Assembly: GCA_947477565.1 (NCBI GenBank)
Contig: CANJUR010000045.1
Coordinates: 1-38,108 of the forward strand
Source of the DNA: Deltaproteobacteria bacterium
Lineage (GTDB): Bacteria; Myxococcota_A; Polyangia; Polyangiales; Ga0077539
DNA length: 38,108 nt
Direction of reading: 5' to 3'
The position numbers and the translations under genes were made by a program. Below are positions 8,099 through 17,261 of this stretch, piece by piece. Numbering within the stretch: position 1 is the first letter of the stretch; every line of letters begins with the position of its first letter. A model generated the notes under the pieces. The model saw only the letters and a program-made list of their open reading frames with translations, was not told the origin of the DNA and made no database searches.

Positions 8099-11000
8099 CC
8101 GCCGCTGCGTTCACACCCGCGCGAGAGGAAGCGCGGGTCCAGGGTCTCGTGGCGGCGGTTCGAAGCCGCGGAATCGAGGGTCCGCTCTGGCTTCTGTGCC
8201 CCCACGAGGGTCGCCGGGGCGCGCTCCTCGACCACCTCGCCCGCACAGGCGGCGGCTGGATTCATCCCCTCGACTGGAACGCCTTGCTCGATCTCCTCGA
8301 GCACCGTCTCCGGATCGCCTCGCGCCCGCTCCTGGCACCGACCGACCGCCTCCTCGTGGTGGAGTCCGCGCTCGAGCACGCCGCCGCAAACGACCGCGGC
8401 CTCTCCGCCGCGCTCCGGGGCAACTCGCTCGAGGTGACCCATGCCGTCGTCAGCGTCATCGATACCCTCCGGCTCCACGGCTGGGACGGAGAACTGCCCG
8501 CCGCCAGCGACCCGCGCGCCCAGCGCGTCGCCCTCGGCCACCTGGGAATACTTTCTCAGGTAATCGTTGCCCTCGCCGCGCACCTCGCCGCAGTCGGGGC
8601 CACGGATCTCCCCGACCGCCTCGCACGCGTCGCGCTCGCCCCGGCCCTCCCGGTGCTTCGCGGCGTGCTGCTCTGGGTAGATGGCACAGACCGCCTCGCC
8701 CCACGCGAGCGCCACGCCCTCGCGCTCGCCGCTGCCTGCGGAGCGACGGTCTCGCTCCCGCCATGGATCGACCTCCCGATCGACGCGCTGGACCTGGACG
8801 CCACCGCCGATACGCTCCTCGTGGCACTGCGCGAGGGCGTCGCGAGGGCGGCGACGGACGACGGTTCGCTCGCGATGCATCGGGTGACAGACCCCCTCGA
8901 GGAGGCCGAGGCGGTCGCGGCGATCATCGAGGCGCACGTCACCGCCGGTGGCCGACCCGAGGACGTCGCGGTGGTGTGCGGGACGGAGAGCGGCGCGTGG
9001 CCCCGCGTGGCCCGCGCACTCGACCGCTGGGACATCCCCTGGAACGGCGGCGGATCGCTCCCGGTGCAGCAATCACTGCTCTGGCAGATCGTCCGCGCTT
9101 CACTGCGCCTCGCCTGGAACGGCCCCGACGCCATCGACCTCGCGACGGTACTCGCCGCGCCCGGCTCGGGAATCTTCGGCACCGAACGGGACTACTTCCT
9201 CTCGCTGCTCCGCCGCCGCGTGCCTTCAACGTGGACGGAAGTGCGAGCGCTGCTCGACGAGTCCACCACCCTCGCGGAGCCCGCGCCCGGCGACGCGCCC
9301 GGCCCCGAAGCCGCCGTCCGCCGAACCCGCGCGGAGCAGATTCGCCAGCGAGTCACCGCCCTGTTCGCGGCCTGGGAGACCGCCGGACCGCTGCAGCGCC
9401 GCACCCCGGACGAGCGAGCGGACTTACTTCCCATGGTATTCGAGAGCGTCGTCCTCCCGCTGCTCGACCCCGCCGCCATCGCCCGCGCCGTGCACGGCCC
9501 GCGCGCCTGCGCCGTCTGGATCGCCGCCGCCGCCGCCGTCCGGTCGTCCATCGACCTGGTGCGCCGCCGCCTCGCGAGCGCCCCGCACCGCGCCCGCCGC
9601 CTCCACGACGTCGAGCGCCTCCTCACGGACCTCGAGGCCACCTTCCCGGTACTGCGCGACAGCGCCCCGACGTCCCGTAGCGACGGCGTCGCGCTCCTCG
9701 GCGAAGACGCCTGGCGCTGCGACCACCCGAGCGTCGTGATCGTCACCGGGTTTCTCCGCGGTCGGCACCCGCGCATCCCAGGCCCGATGCTTCTCCTCGG
9801 ACCCGCCGAGCGGGTGCTCCTCGGCACGCTCTCCGCCGACCTGCGCGCGCTCCCGGACGACGAAGTACTTCACTCCCTCGCACGCCGCGGCACGCTCCGC
9901 ATGCTCGCCGCCCCGCGCCGACGCCTGGTGCTCCTGGCCCCGCGCCGCACCGCCGCTGGCGATCACGGCGAGGTCGCGCTCGCACTGCGTGATCTGCTCG
10001 ACCGCCTCCCCGCCGCCGCCGCTGCGCCTCCCGACGTGCTCCCCTTCACTGCGCCCCGCGCCCGCGTCGCCGCAGCCATCCGTGCGCTCGGCCGCGGGGA
10101 CGTCTCACACGCGCTCGCCGCCGGCGCCGACCTCGCCCGCGCCGACCTTGCCTGGCGTGACCTTTTCGCCGCGCGATTGCGCCCAGACGCCGACTTCTCC
10201 GTTGGCGGGCTCGTCCGTTCGCTGGTGCGCTCGCACCCCCACGTTGCGACGGACCTCGAGGCGCTTCTCACCTGCCATTACCGCTACCTGATGACCACCC
10301 TGATCGGCCTTCGCCCGGCGTCCCTGCGACGCCGCCCGCGCCTCAGCGAGTCGATTCGCCAGGCCGTCGGGCGCTCGCTGCTCACCGGCCTCGACGACGC
10401 GCTCGTCGCCGACCGGACGGTCCCCCGCGAGGCCGTCGCGGAGGCCATCGAAGCGGCAGTCCAGCAGCATGCTCCGTGGTCGCTGCGGGCCGATCAACGC
10501 GACGACCGCCGCAAGCTTGTCTCGGACTGCCTCGACCTCGCGGAGCGCTACCTCGAACTCCGTCACTCCGTCGTCGATGCGACGCTCGCGCCCGCCGCCG
10601 CCGCCGAGTCCCGTCCGCTCTTCCCGCTGGCCGACGGCACCGCGGTGAGGGTCTTACTGCCCGTCGCGACGACGTTGCAGGTCACCCTGCCGGGCGGCGC
10701 GGTGACGCCGGTGCTGGTGCAACTCACGCGGGCGCGATCGTCGTCGCTTCCGCAGCGCCGGGACGTCGGCCTCGACGTGGAGGGCGCGCTGCTCGCGCAG
10801 GTCTCGTCGGCAGAGACGGTGCTGCGGTTCGATCTGGCGTCCCAGACCATCGATGTGCTGACCGCGGAGCATGCGCCCGCCGCAAAAAAGACCCTCGCCG
10901 CGATGCTCACCGGCGCAGTGCGCAACGAGTGGATCCACAAGGCGCAGTTGAGCCTCGACGACCACGCGGCAGCGGCTCTCGCCCAGGTCAACGACGCGCT

Positions 11001-11145
11001 CGCGGCGATCGACGGCGCGGACGGTCGCTTCCTTCCCCTCGATCTCGCCAGGGTGGAGACGCTCGAAAAGGTGAAGGCGCTCCCTTGCCCGCGGTGTGAG
11101 GTTCGCCTCGGGTGCCGCGTGGGCCTCGCCGGGGGGCGCGTGTGA
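8095..11145 (+). CDS. AddB-like subunit with Fe-S nuclease-type domain, active site apparently degenerate
   Basis: This 1016-residue protein sits directly before, and overlaps by 4 nt, an AddA/UvrD-type helicase, the usual addB-addA order. It has the AddB iron-sulfur signature: C998-x2-C1001-x5-C1007 at the C-terminus and a distal Cys727 (LLTCHYRY), which in AddB together hold a 4Fe-4S cluster that staples the nuclease domain. The N-terminal helicase-like part has no Walker A, as in known AddB proteins, which scan for Chi rather than unwind. Between the cysteines I cannot find the PD-(D/E)xK residues. The expected G-x-x-D and D-x-K positions look like VATTLQV and VLVQLTR, so nuclease activity is probably lost. 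Role: partner in double-strand-break end resection. Sequence identity to AddB is low by eye and the call rests on motifs plus context. Confidence 0.8.
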   Translation: MTAAAFTPAREEARVQGLVAAVRSRGIEGPLWLLCPHEGRRGALLDHLARTGGGWIHPLDWNALLDLLEHRLRIASRPLLAPTDRLLVVESALEHAAANDRGLSAALRGNSLEVTHAVVSVIDTLRLHGWDGELPAASDPRAQRVALGHLGILSQVIVALAAHLAAVGATDLPDRLARVALAPALPVLRGVLLWVDGTDRLAPRERHALALAAACGATVSLPPWIDLPIDALDLDATADTLLVALREGVARAATDDGSLAMHRVTDPLEEAEAVAAIIEAHVTAGGRPEDVAVVCGTESGAWPRVARALDRWDIPWNGGGSLPVQQSLLWQIVRASLRLAWNGPDAIDLATVLAAPGSGIFGTERDYFLSLLRRRVPSTWTEVRALLDESTTLAEPAPGDAPGPEAAVRRTRAEQIRQRVTALFAAWETAGPLQRRTPDERADLLPMVFESVVLPLLDPAAIARAVHGPRACAVWIAAAAAVRSSIDLVRRRLASAPHRARRLHDVERLLTDLEATFPVLRDSAPTSRSDGVALLGEDAWRCDHPSVVIVTGFLRGRHPRIPGPMLLLGPAERVLLGTLSADLRALPDDEVLHSLARRGTLRMLAAPRRRLVLLAPRRTAAGDHGEVALALRDLLDRLPAAAAAPPDVLPFTAPRARVAAAIRALGRGDVSHALAAGADLARADLAWRDLFAARLRPDADFSVGGLVRSLVRSHPHVATDLEALLTCHYRYLMTTLIGLRPASLRRRPRLSESIRQAVGRSLLTGLDDALVADRTVPREAVAEAIEAAVQQHAPWSLRADQRDDRRKLVSDCLDLAERYLELRHSVVDATLAPAAAAESRPLFPLADGTAVRVLLPVATTLQVTLPGGAVTPVLVQLTRARSSSLPQRRDVGLDVEGALLAQVSSAETVLRFDLASQTIDVLTAEHAPAAKKTLAAMLTGAVRNEWIHKAQLSLDDHAAAALAQVNDALAAIDGADGRFLPLDLARVETLEKVKALPCPRCEVRLGCRVGLAGGRV

Positions 11146-14100
11146 GCACCCTGCGGCTCGTCTCCGCCGGTGCCGGGAGCGGCAAGACGTGGCGCATCGT
11201 GCAGGAGGTCGTCGCCCGCGTCGCGGACGGCCTGAGCCTCGACCAGATCGCCGCCGTCACCTTCACCGAAGCCGCCGCCAGCGAGCTTCAGGACCGCATC
11301 CGTGCGGGGCTCCAGCAGCGCGGGTTCGCCGCCGAGGCCGCGCGGGTCGAGCGCGCGAACATCTGCACCATCCACCGCTTTGCGCTCACCCTGCTGCGAC
11401 GCTTTCCACTGCCGGCGGCGCTCCCGCCAGACCCGATGGTGCTCGAGCCCGACGAGGCCAACGCACTCTTCCACCGCGCACTCCAGGCTGCCTTGCGAGC
11501 CGAGGACGGCGAGGTCGGGGAAGACACCGCGGAGCTCATCGCGACGCTGGTGGAGAAGGCCCGCTCGCTCGGCATGGACGGCGACGACCTCCAGCGCGAA
11601 GCCCCGCTCGCCGCCGCCTGGATCGCGAGCGCCTTCTCTCCACCGATCGACGGCGCGGAGCTCGACGCAGCCTTTCGCGCCGCCCTCGACGAGGGCTTCG
11701 ACTGGCTCGACGTGCGGGCGAAGACGCGAGTCACCGACGACGCGATCCGACGCGAGCTGCGCCTCTTGCGACGCAATCTGCCGGGCGACCTGCTCGACGT
11801 CGCGATTCGGCTGCTGCGTGCCGCGAAGCCCAGCAAGACCTTCTCGAAAGAACTCCCCGCGCTGCTCCCTGCGGCGGAGGCCATGGTGCTGTTGCACCCG
11901 GACGCACGCGGCCGCATCGACGCCACGGTGCAGCGGCTCTTCCGCCTGGGCGCCGCCGCCGCCGGGCGCTACGGCGAGGAGAAGCAGCGCCGCGGAGCGC
12001 TCGACTTCGAGGAGATGCAACGCCGGGCGCTCGCGCTGCTCAGCGAACCCGATGATCGGTACGCACGCGCCGTGGTGGCCGAGTTGCCGTACATCGTGGT
12101 CGATGAGTTTCAGGACAGCAGCCCGCTGCAGTTCCAACTCTTCGAGGTGCTGCGCGCGGCGGGCGCGGAGGTCTGCTACGTCGGCGATCTGAAGCAGGCA
12201 ATCTACGGTTTTCGGGGTGCTGACTCGTCTCTTTTCAAGGCGCTCCTCACGCAGGCCACCGCCGCCGGAACACCCCCCGAAGTTCTCGATCGCTCCCGGC
12301 GCTCCCGCCCGGAACTGGTCCGCTTTGCCAACGAACTCTTCTCGAGGGTTCTGCCGCGCCACGGCATCCCCTTTGACCCCCTCGTTGCCGACAACGACTA
12401 CACCCGTCCCGCCACGCCCGACCGCCCCGGCGCAGTGGAACTCCTGCGCATTCCCTCCACTCCCCGCAACGGTCCACGCATCGATCTCGGGGCCGACCGC
12501 ATCCGCGACCTGCTGCGCTCCGGGCTGACCGTTCTCGACCGCGCGAGCCGCACCTTCCGTCCGCTGCGCCCGGGAGACATCGCCGTGCTCGGCCGCCAGC
12601 GCGGTCAGCTCTCGCAGTGGGGCGACGCGCTGCGCGCCCGTGGCCTGCCGGTACTCCAGGAGGCCGACGGACTCTTCGACACGCTGGAGATCCGGCTGGC
12701 GCGGGCGTGGCTCGCGATGCTTGCGTCGCCGCGCGACCGCTCGGCCAGCGCGATGGTGCTGCTGTCCGAACTCTACGGTCTACGCCAGGCGACGGTGGTC
12801 GCGCTCTCCCTGGAGAAGCTCAGCGGATCTCCCCGCCGCGCCCTCGAACTCGCCGCGCGTGAGCCCGCGCGCCTCCCGTTGACGGACTTCGAGCGCCGCG
12901 CCCTTGAGCGCTGCGACGCCGACCTCCGGGTCTGCCGCGACGCGCTCCGATCGCTCCCGCTGGGCGAGGCTACGGAGCTTGTCCTTGAGCGGGTATCCAT
13001 CCGCGAGCGCCTCGGTCTGCGCTGCGACGCCGCGCAAACCGCGCAGCTCGGCGCCAACCTCGGGTGGCTCGTCGCCGAGGCCCACGAACTCGGCGGTCGC
13101 CGCGACCACGCCCTCGAACTCGGCGGCGTCACCGGGGCCACGCTGGAGAACCTCCTCTTGCATCTCGATGCGAGGTCTTTCGAGCAGCCGCGGCAGCCGG
13201 TGGCCCTGCACGACGACGTCGACGCCGTCCGCCTGATGACCCTCCACGGCGCCAAGGGGCTGGAGTTCCCCGTGGTTCTGGTGGACCTGCTGCACGCCGA
13301 ACTCAAGGTGCGGGTGCCTCGCGTGGACGTGCTGCGCCCCGCTGATTCCCGTGCGCTGCTCGGCCCCGGCGCGCTCAAGAACTTCACCATTCGCTGTATT
13401 CCCGAGACCGGGATGCCGCCCGTAGACGACCTCCTTCGCGTTCGCCTCGGCGACCTCGACGAGGAGCTTCGCGAGTCGCTGCGCCTTCTGTACGTCGGCA
13501 TCACCCGCGCGCGCGACCACCTGCTCGTGACCTGGCCCACGCTCGCCGCCAACAGCAGCCGGTACCTCCTCCGCGACGCCCTCGGTCCGCTGCTTCCAGA
13601 CCTTCCCGAGGCCCATCCCGATGGCGTCGATGCCCTCTGGCTCGACGCTCCGGTGCGTGTCTTCGGCGCCGCCGAAGCAGGCCCGCAACTCCGCAGCGAA
13701 TCAGCACCGCCGCTCGACCTCGCCCCGTGGCGCGCGCTCGTCGAGGACCTCTCGGTCCCCGCGCCCACGGTCCCCCCTGCCGCGAGCGTTCCGCGGCTCG
13801 CGCGGGTCACCCCGACGGACCTCTGCAAGGTCGCCGACTGCCCCGAGGTGATGATCCTCGCTCGCGTGCACCACGGCGAGCACCTGATGGCGCGCAGCGA
13901 CGGGGCGGAGGTGCTGCGCGTCGGCGTGCCTGACGCCTGCGCCTCGCGCCTCGCCATCACCAAAGACCACGTGGCGCCCACGCGCGTCGGTCTCCTCGTT
14001 CACGCCGCGGTCAGCCGCGCGAGCCTCCTCGCCCCGAGCGCCGACGACCCCACCGACGAACAACTCGCCGACGCCGTCCTCACCCAGCACGGCCAGGCCG

Positions 14101-14612
14101 ACCACCGCGCCGCGCTCTCGCTCCTCATCATCGACACGCTGGTCAGCTTACGCGCATGCGTAAACAAGCTCCGCGCGGTGACCGAGCCGACGCGGGAGAT
14201 CCCCTTCGTGCTCGACCTTCGCGGCACGACCCTCTCCGGCGTCATCGATCTGGTGGTGCGCGCCGGCGACGGCCTCCACGTCATCGACCTGAAGACCCAC
14301 CCACTGCGCAGCGCCGATCTGCCGCGCTGGGCCGCGTACTACCGCCCGCAACTCGACGCCTACGCCCTCGCGCTGCACCGCCTCACGGGCATGCCCGTCC
14401 TCGGCCGCCACCTCGCGATCCCCGCCGCAGGAACGCTCCTCACGCTGACCGCCCCGTTCGATCCCGAGGAGACCTCCGCGGCCCTCGCCGACCTCGCCGA
14501 CCGCATCGCCCGGGGCGACCGCGGCCCCTCCCGGGACTGCGCCCGCTGCGGCTGGAAGGGCCAGTGCCTCACCGGCCAGCGCCACCTGCGCGCCGCCGCC
14601 GCCCCGCGCTGA
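11142..14612 (+). CDS. AddA-like UvrD-family helicase with C-terminal Fe-S PD-(D/E)xK nuclease
   Basis: This 1156-residue ATP-dependent 3'-5' helicase-nuclease is predicted to process DNA double-strand ends for recombination. The GTG at 11142 overlaps the upstream stop (GTGA) and starts seven residues before the Walker A strand; an upstream GTG/ATG extension at 11112 is unlikely. Helicase motifs: GAGSGKT (10-16), VDEFQDSSP (motif II, D321-E322), VGDLKQAIYGFRGAD (motif III), MTLHGAKGLEF (motif V, about 699-709) and LLYVGITRARDHL (motif VI). The nuclease motifs are intact: GVIDLV (1033-1038) and HVIDLKTH with D1049-x-K1051. Unusually for AddA, it also has the Fe-S pattern: Cys895/Cys900 upstream and C1133-x2-C1136-x5-C1142. 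It forms one translation unit with the AddB-like gene and the PlsC-like gene. Confidence 0.9.
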   Translation: MSTLRLVSAGAGSGKTWRIVQEVVARVADGLSLDQIAAVTFTEAAASELQDRIRAGLQQRGFAAEAARVERANICTIHRFALTLLRRFPLPAALPPDPMVLEPDEANALFHRALQAALRAEDGEVGEDTAELIATLVEKARSLGMDGDDLQREAPLAAAWIASAFSPPIDGAELDAAFRAALDEGFDWLDVRAKTRVTDDAIRRELRLLRRNLPGDLLDVAIRLLRAAKPSKTFSKELPALLPAAEAMVLLHPDARGRIDATVQRLFRLGAAAAGRYGEEKQRRGALDFEEMQRRALALLSEPDDRYARAVVAELPYIVVDEFQDSSPLQFQLFEVLRAAGAEVCYVGDLKQAIYGFRGADSSLFKALLTQATAAGTPPEVLDRSRRSRPELVRFANELFSRVLPRHGIPFDPLVADNDYTRPATPDRPGAVELLRIPSTPRNGPRIDLGADRIRDLLRSGLTVLDRASRTFRPLRPGDIAVLGRQRGQLSQWGDALRARGLPVLQEADGLFDTLEIRLARAWLAMLASPRDRSASAMVLLSELYGLRQATVVALSLEKLSGSPRRALELAAREPARLPLTDFERRALERCDADLRVCRDALRSLPLGEATELVLERVSIRERLGLRCDAAQTAQLGANLGWLVAEAHELGGRRDHALELGGVTGATLENLLLHLDARSFEQPRQPVALHDDVDAVRLMTLHGAKGLEFPVVLVDLLHAELKVRVPRVDVLRPADSRALLGPGALKNFTIRCIPETGMPPVDDLLRVRLGDLDEELRESLRLLYVGITRARDHLLVTWPTLAANSSRYLLRDALGPLLPDLPEAHPDGVDALWLDAPVRVFGAAEAGPQLRSESAPPLDLAPWRALVEDLSVPAPTVPPAASVPRLARVTPTDLCKVADCPEVMILARVHHGEHLMARSDGAEVLRVGVPDACASRLAITKDHVAPTRVGLLVHAAVSRASLLAPSADDPTDEQLADAVLTQHGQADHRAALSLLIIDTLVSLRACVNKLRAVTEPTREIPFVLDLRGTTLSGVIDLVVRAGDGLHVIDLKTHPLRSADLPRWAAYYRPQLDAYALALHRLTGMPVLGRHLAIPAAGTLLTLTAPFDPEETSAALADLADRIARGDRGPSRDCARCGWKGQCLTGQRHLRAAAAPR

Positions 14613-14619
14613 TCGCCGA

Positions 14620-14952
14620 CTACATCCCCAGCTTCTCGGCGACGTTCTTCGTGACGATGCCGTTCGCCATGGTGACGCCCGCGCGAAGCGCCGCCGTGCA
14701 GTGCAGCGCCTCCGTCATGTGCTCCATGGTCAACCCGGCTTCCATACACTGCTGGGTAAAGCTGTCGATGCAGTACGGGCACCGTTCGACCTGCGCCACG
14801 GCAAACCCGATGAGCAGCTTCTCGCGCCTGGACAGCGCTCCAGCCTCGAAGGCGCTGCCGTAGTAGGCCATGAAGCGCTTCCAGTGCTCCTTCGCGTGGT
14901 CGCCAACGGAGCCAAACTTCGCCAGGTCTGCGTCATCGAAATACGTCGTCAT
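14620..14952 (-). CDS. AhpD/carboxymuconolactone decarboxylase-like protein, arsenosugar-associated type
   Basis: This 110-residue protein has the AhpD-like fold signature: EKLLIGFAVA followed by a redox CPYC pair (C58, C61). The N-terminus MTTYFDDADLAKFG and the CPYCIDSFTQ stretch resemble the peroxidase-like proteins encoded beside arsenosugar biosynthesis genes. The His that follows the CxxC at +4 in classical AhpD is Phe65 here, so alkyl-hydroperoxidase activity is uncertain. The ATG at 14952 is chosen by the conserved N-terminus; a longer frame to 15891 is the antisense shadow of thrB. It is convergent with the helicase gene (7 bp between stops) and divergent from thrB (66 bp). No arsenic genes are visible nearby. 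Confidence 0.85.
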   Translation of the reverse strand: MTTYFDDADLAKFGSVGDHAKEHWKRFMAYYGSAFEAGALSRREKLLIGFAVAQVERCPYCIDSFTQQCMEAGLTMEHMTEALHCTAALRAGVTMANGIVTKNVAEKLGM

Positions 14953-15018
14953 GGGGGGTCTCGCGCTTCGCTCGGAAGGTGTTCCCCGATGCTCGCGCGG
15001 CGGTAGAGTGCCGCGCCA

Positions 15019-15918
15019 ATGATCCGCATTTCCGTCCCGTGTTCGACGAGCAACCTCGGCCCTGGCTTCGACAGCCTCGGCCTCGCCCTTTCCCTTGCCC
15101 TGGTCGTCGAGCTTCGCCCTGCGGCGGAGCGCGTCGTCACCCGCCACGGCGACGAACTCTTCTCCGCCGTCACCGACGAAGACGACCTCTTCCTGCGCGC
15201 GCTGTCGCACCGTCGCGCATCGCTCGGGCTGGCCGACGCCCCCTTCGCGGCGACGCTGCGCAGCGCGATTCCGACTGGCCGCGGGCTCGGATCGAGCGCC
15301 GCCGCGGTGGTCGCCGGGGTGATGGCCGCCGACGCGCTCGCAGGGCGGCCGCACGACCCCAGCGATGTGCTCCGCGCAGCCACGGTGATCGAGGGCCACC
15401 CGGACAACGCCGCGCCTGCGATTCTGGGCGGTCTTTGCTGCGCGGTGGTGGACTGCGACGTCTACGCAGCGTGCATCGCGAGCCTCGCCGACGTGCGCGC
15501 GGTGGTGGCCTCGCCGGACGGTGTGTTTCCGACGAAGGCCTCCCGGGGAGCGCTCCCGGCATCGCTCGACCACAAGACTGCGACGGCGAGCCTGGGGCGC
15601 GCGGTGTTTCTCTCGCACGCGCTCCGCGACGGGCGCACGGACGCTCTGACGTGGGCCTTCCGCGACGCCTTCCACCAGCCATACCGGTCGCCGCTGCTGC
15701 CGGGGTTCGAAGCGGCGATCGCAGCGGCGCACGAGGCGGGTGCGATCGGTGCGTTTCTTTCCGGCGCAGGGTCGTCGTCCATCGCGCTGGTGCGCGACGA
15801 GCGGGCGCGGGTCGAGCGGGTGTCGGCGGCGATGCGCGACGCCTACGAAGCGATGGGCACTCCGGTCACCATGCGGGTGCTCACCGTGCACTCACGTGGC
15901 GCGACGGTGTCTCGCTAG
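15019..15918 (+). CDS. thrB: homoserine kinase (GHMP family)
   Basis: The 299-residue enzyme would phosphorylate L-homoserine with ATP to O-phospho-L-homoserine, the step before threonine synthase, in the cytoplasm. The N-terminus reads VPCSTSNLGPGFDSLGLAL, the ThrB-typical start that contains the substrate-side Asn. The ATP-binding GHMP motif PTGRGLGSSAAA spans 85-96. The C-terminal GAFLSGAGSS matches the family's third motif. Length is normal (about 300). ATG at 15019 is the first codon of the conserved sequence. It is monocistronic here: the upstream gene diverges, and downstream lies a palindromic repeat before a convergent gene. No other threonine gene is in the window. Confidence 0.93.
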   Translation: MIRISVPCSTSNLGPGFDSLGLALSLALVVELRPAAERVVTRHGDELFSAVTDEDDLFLRALSHRRASLGLADAPFAATLRSAIPTGRGLGSSAAAVVAGVMAADALAGRPHDPSDVLRAATVIEGHPDNAAPAILGGLCCAVVDCDVYAACIASLADVRAVVASPDGVFPTKASRGALPASLDHKTATASLGRAVFLSHALRDGRTDALTWAFRDAFHQPYRSPLLPGFEAAIAAAHEAGAIGAFLSGAGSSSIALVRDERARVERVSAAMRDAYEAMGTPVTMRVLTVHSRGATVSR

Positions 15919-15993
15919 GGCACTGCATCGAGTCGCTTCGGGAGCGCGCGCTCGACGACCGACGGCGGTGGAGGGTCTCGCGGGGAAAGTTTT

Positions 15994-16165
15994 CCGGGCA
16001 TGTCCCGGCACATCCACGGGTGCCCACGAACCATGTCCGGGCATGTCCCGGCACATCCACGGGTGCCCACGAACCATGTCCGGAGATGTCCCGGGACATC
16101 CACGGGTGCCCGTCGGCCATGGGTCGCTACGTCCCGGGACATCACCAACGCCCGTCGGGCGTGTG
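15994..16165. repeat. 43-bp tandem repeat with internal palindromes (about 4 units)
   Basis: Units begin at 15994, 16037, 16080 and 16123. The first two are identical over 43 bp; the third and fourth are diverged. Each unit contains a dyad around ATGTCCCGG; in the third it is a perfect 16-bp palindrome, GATGTCCCGGGACATC (16085-16100). A second dyad, TGCCC...GGGCA, spans unit junctions. Since 43 is not a multiple of three, the repeat is not coding; the short open frames over it are artefacts. It lies between convergent genes (stops at 15918 and 16204), so a role as bidirectional terminator, REP-like element or structured RNA is plausible. There are no direct repeats with variable spacers as in CRISPR. 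Confidence 0.85.
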
Positions 16166-16203
16166 CGCGGGACTCCCGGGCACGTCTCGGACGACGGGGG
16201 TTG

Positions 16204-17040
16204 CTACCCGATCAGTGTCGTGGGGTCCGCCGGAGGTGCCGCGGGGTTGAGCGGAGCGACGGTCTTTGCGCGTGCCGCCTGGCGAGCGCGCAGATCGACG
16301 ATGGGCATCAGCGCCTTGCGCACGAACTCCCAGGTGTCCGAGCGTCCGGCGCGGGCTAGTGGGAGCAGCTGCGCGACGTACTCGCCGAGTTGATCGACCA
16401 GCGCGAGGCGCGCTTCGCCGCGGTCTCTGGGCCTGGACGGATCGTCGGGCTTCGCCACGGTGATCCCCTGCGCGCGGCCGTATTCACCGAGACAGAACAG
16501 GGCGTTGTCGAGAAACACTCCTCCGGCGAGTTCGCGCACATCGGAGAGCATGGAGTTTTTTTCGAGGAGTCCGAGTCGCGCGGTGATCTGGGTGTGCTCG
16601 TTGAAATAGTCGAGTTTGAGAATCGTGACGCCTTTGATCACCTCGTAGATTTCCGCAGCGCGGGCGGCGTTCTCGTTGCGCTCGGCAGACACCTCCGTGT
16701 GATCGCCGACACGCCGCACAAGGGTTGCCCACGCGCGGTCCATGGAAACGTCGAAGGGGCGAAGGTCTTCGACTTTAAACACCGCGAGGTGGCTCTGGAG
16801 CACGGTCTGCGCGCGGTCCCGGGCCACGATCATCCGCGCGGCCTCTTCGGTGACTGCGGGCGTCGCTCCTCCCGGTTTCGCCGAGTTCAGCGCGGTGGCG
16901 AGGGCGATGGCATCGCCGAGGTCCATGACGGGTAGGGGTTCGTACGGGGTGCGATCGAAGCGTTCGGGCCTGCTGAGGATGTCGGAGGGCTTCTCGGCGA
17001 CAGCGGGTTTCTGCGTGGCGGGCCTGGGTGATTGGATCAT
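16204..17040 (-). CDS. hypothetical helical protein, divergent to the Hsp70 locus
   Basis: This 278-residue protein is not recognised. The ATG at 17040 has GGAGG about 10 nt upstream on the minus strand, and the frame beyond it is basic low-complexity shadow, so this start is well supported. The first 35 residues are polar and Pro-rich; the rest looks all-alpha, with amphipathic helices around LSDVRELAGG, LVDQLGEYVAQLLPLA and EFVRKALMPIVD. No signal peptide, membrane segment or catalytic motif is visible. It shares a 221-bp intergenic region with the divergent zinc-ribbon/Hsp70 gene at 17262, which may mean shared regulation. Its stop faces the 43-bp repeat. Confidence 0.8.
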   Translation of the reverse strand: MIQSPRPATQKPAVAEKPSDILSRPERFDRTPYEPLPVMDLGDAIALATALNSAKPGGATPAVTEEAARMIVARDRAQTVLQSHLAVFKVEDLRPFDVSMDRAWATLVRRVGDHTEVSAERNENAARAAEIYEVIKGVTILKLDYFNEHTQITARLGLLEKNSMLSDVRELAGGVFLDNALFCLGEYGRAQGITVAKPDDPSRPRDRGEARLALVDQLGEYVAQLLPLARAGRSDTWEFVRKALMPIVDLRARQAARAKTVAPLNPAAPPADPTTLIG

Positions 17041-17261
17041 ACGGACGAGCCTCCCGCGCGGTGTGTCACGACGGCAAGCCCCCCCCCGCGGATCACGATC
17101 CGGTCGATTGCAGCGTGTCGCCTTCACGGCGGAGGCTTCCCGCGCCGTCGGTACTGCGCCCATCGGCTTTGGGTGCCCGCGCGATGGCACCGGAGGAATA
17201 CCCGGCGATTCCCTCGCCATTGTCCGGAAGCGTCAGGCTATCCTCCGCCGCGAGCCCACGG

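Noticed and set aside
10563..12362. 599-residue open frame on the minus strand across the addB/addA junction
   Set aside because: It is antisense to two proteins with clear motifs, reads as Arg/Glu/Ala-rich text with no domain, and is a known effect of high GC. The same applies to the long antisense frames at 199-1437, 1574-2551, 17238-18983 and 21074-23323.
15881..16148. Three short minus-strand frames over the 43-bp repeat
   Set aside because: They are all produced by the repeat itself in different frames and have no independent support.
15994..16165. Possible CRISPR array
   Set aside because: Units are contiguous 43-bp copies with no unique spacers, and there are no cas genes in the window.
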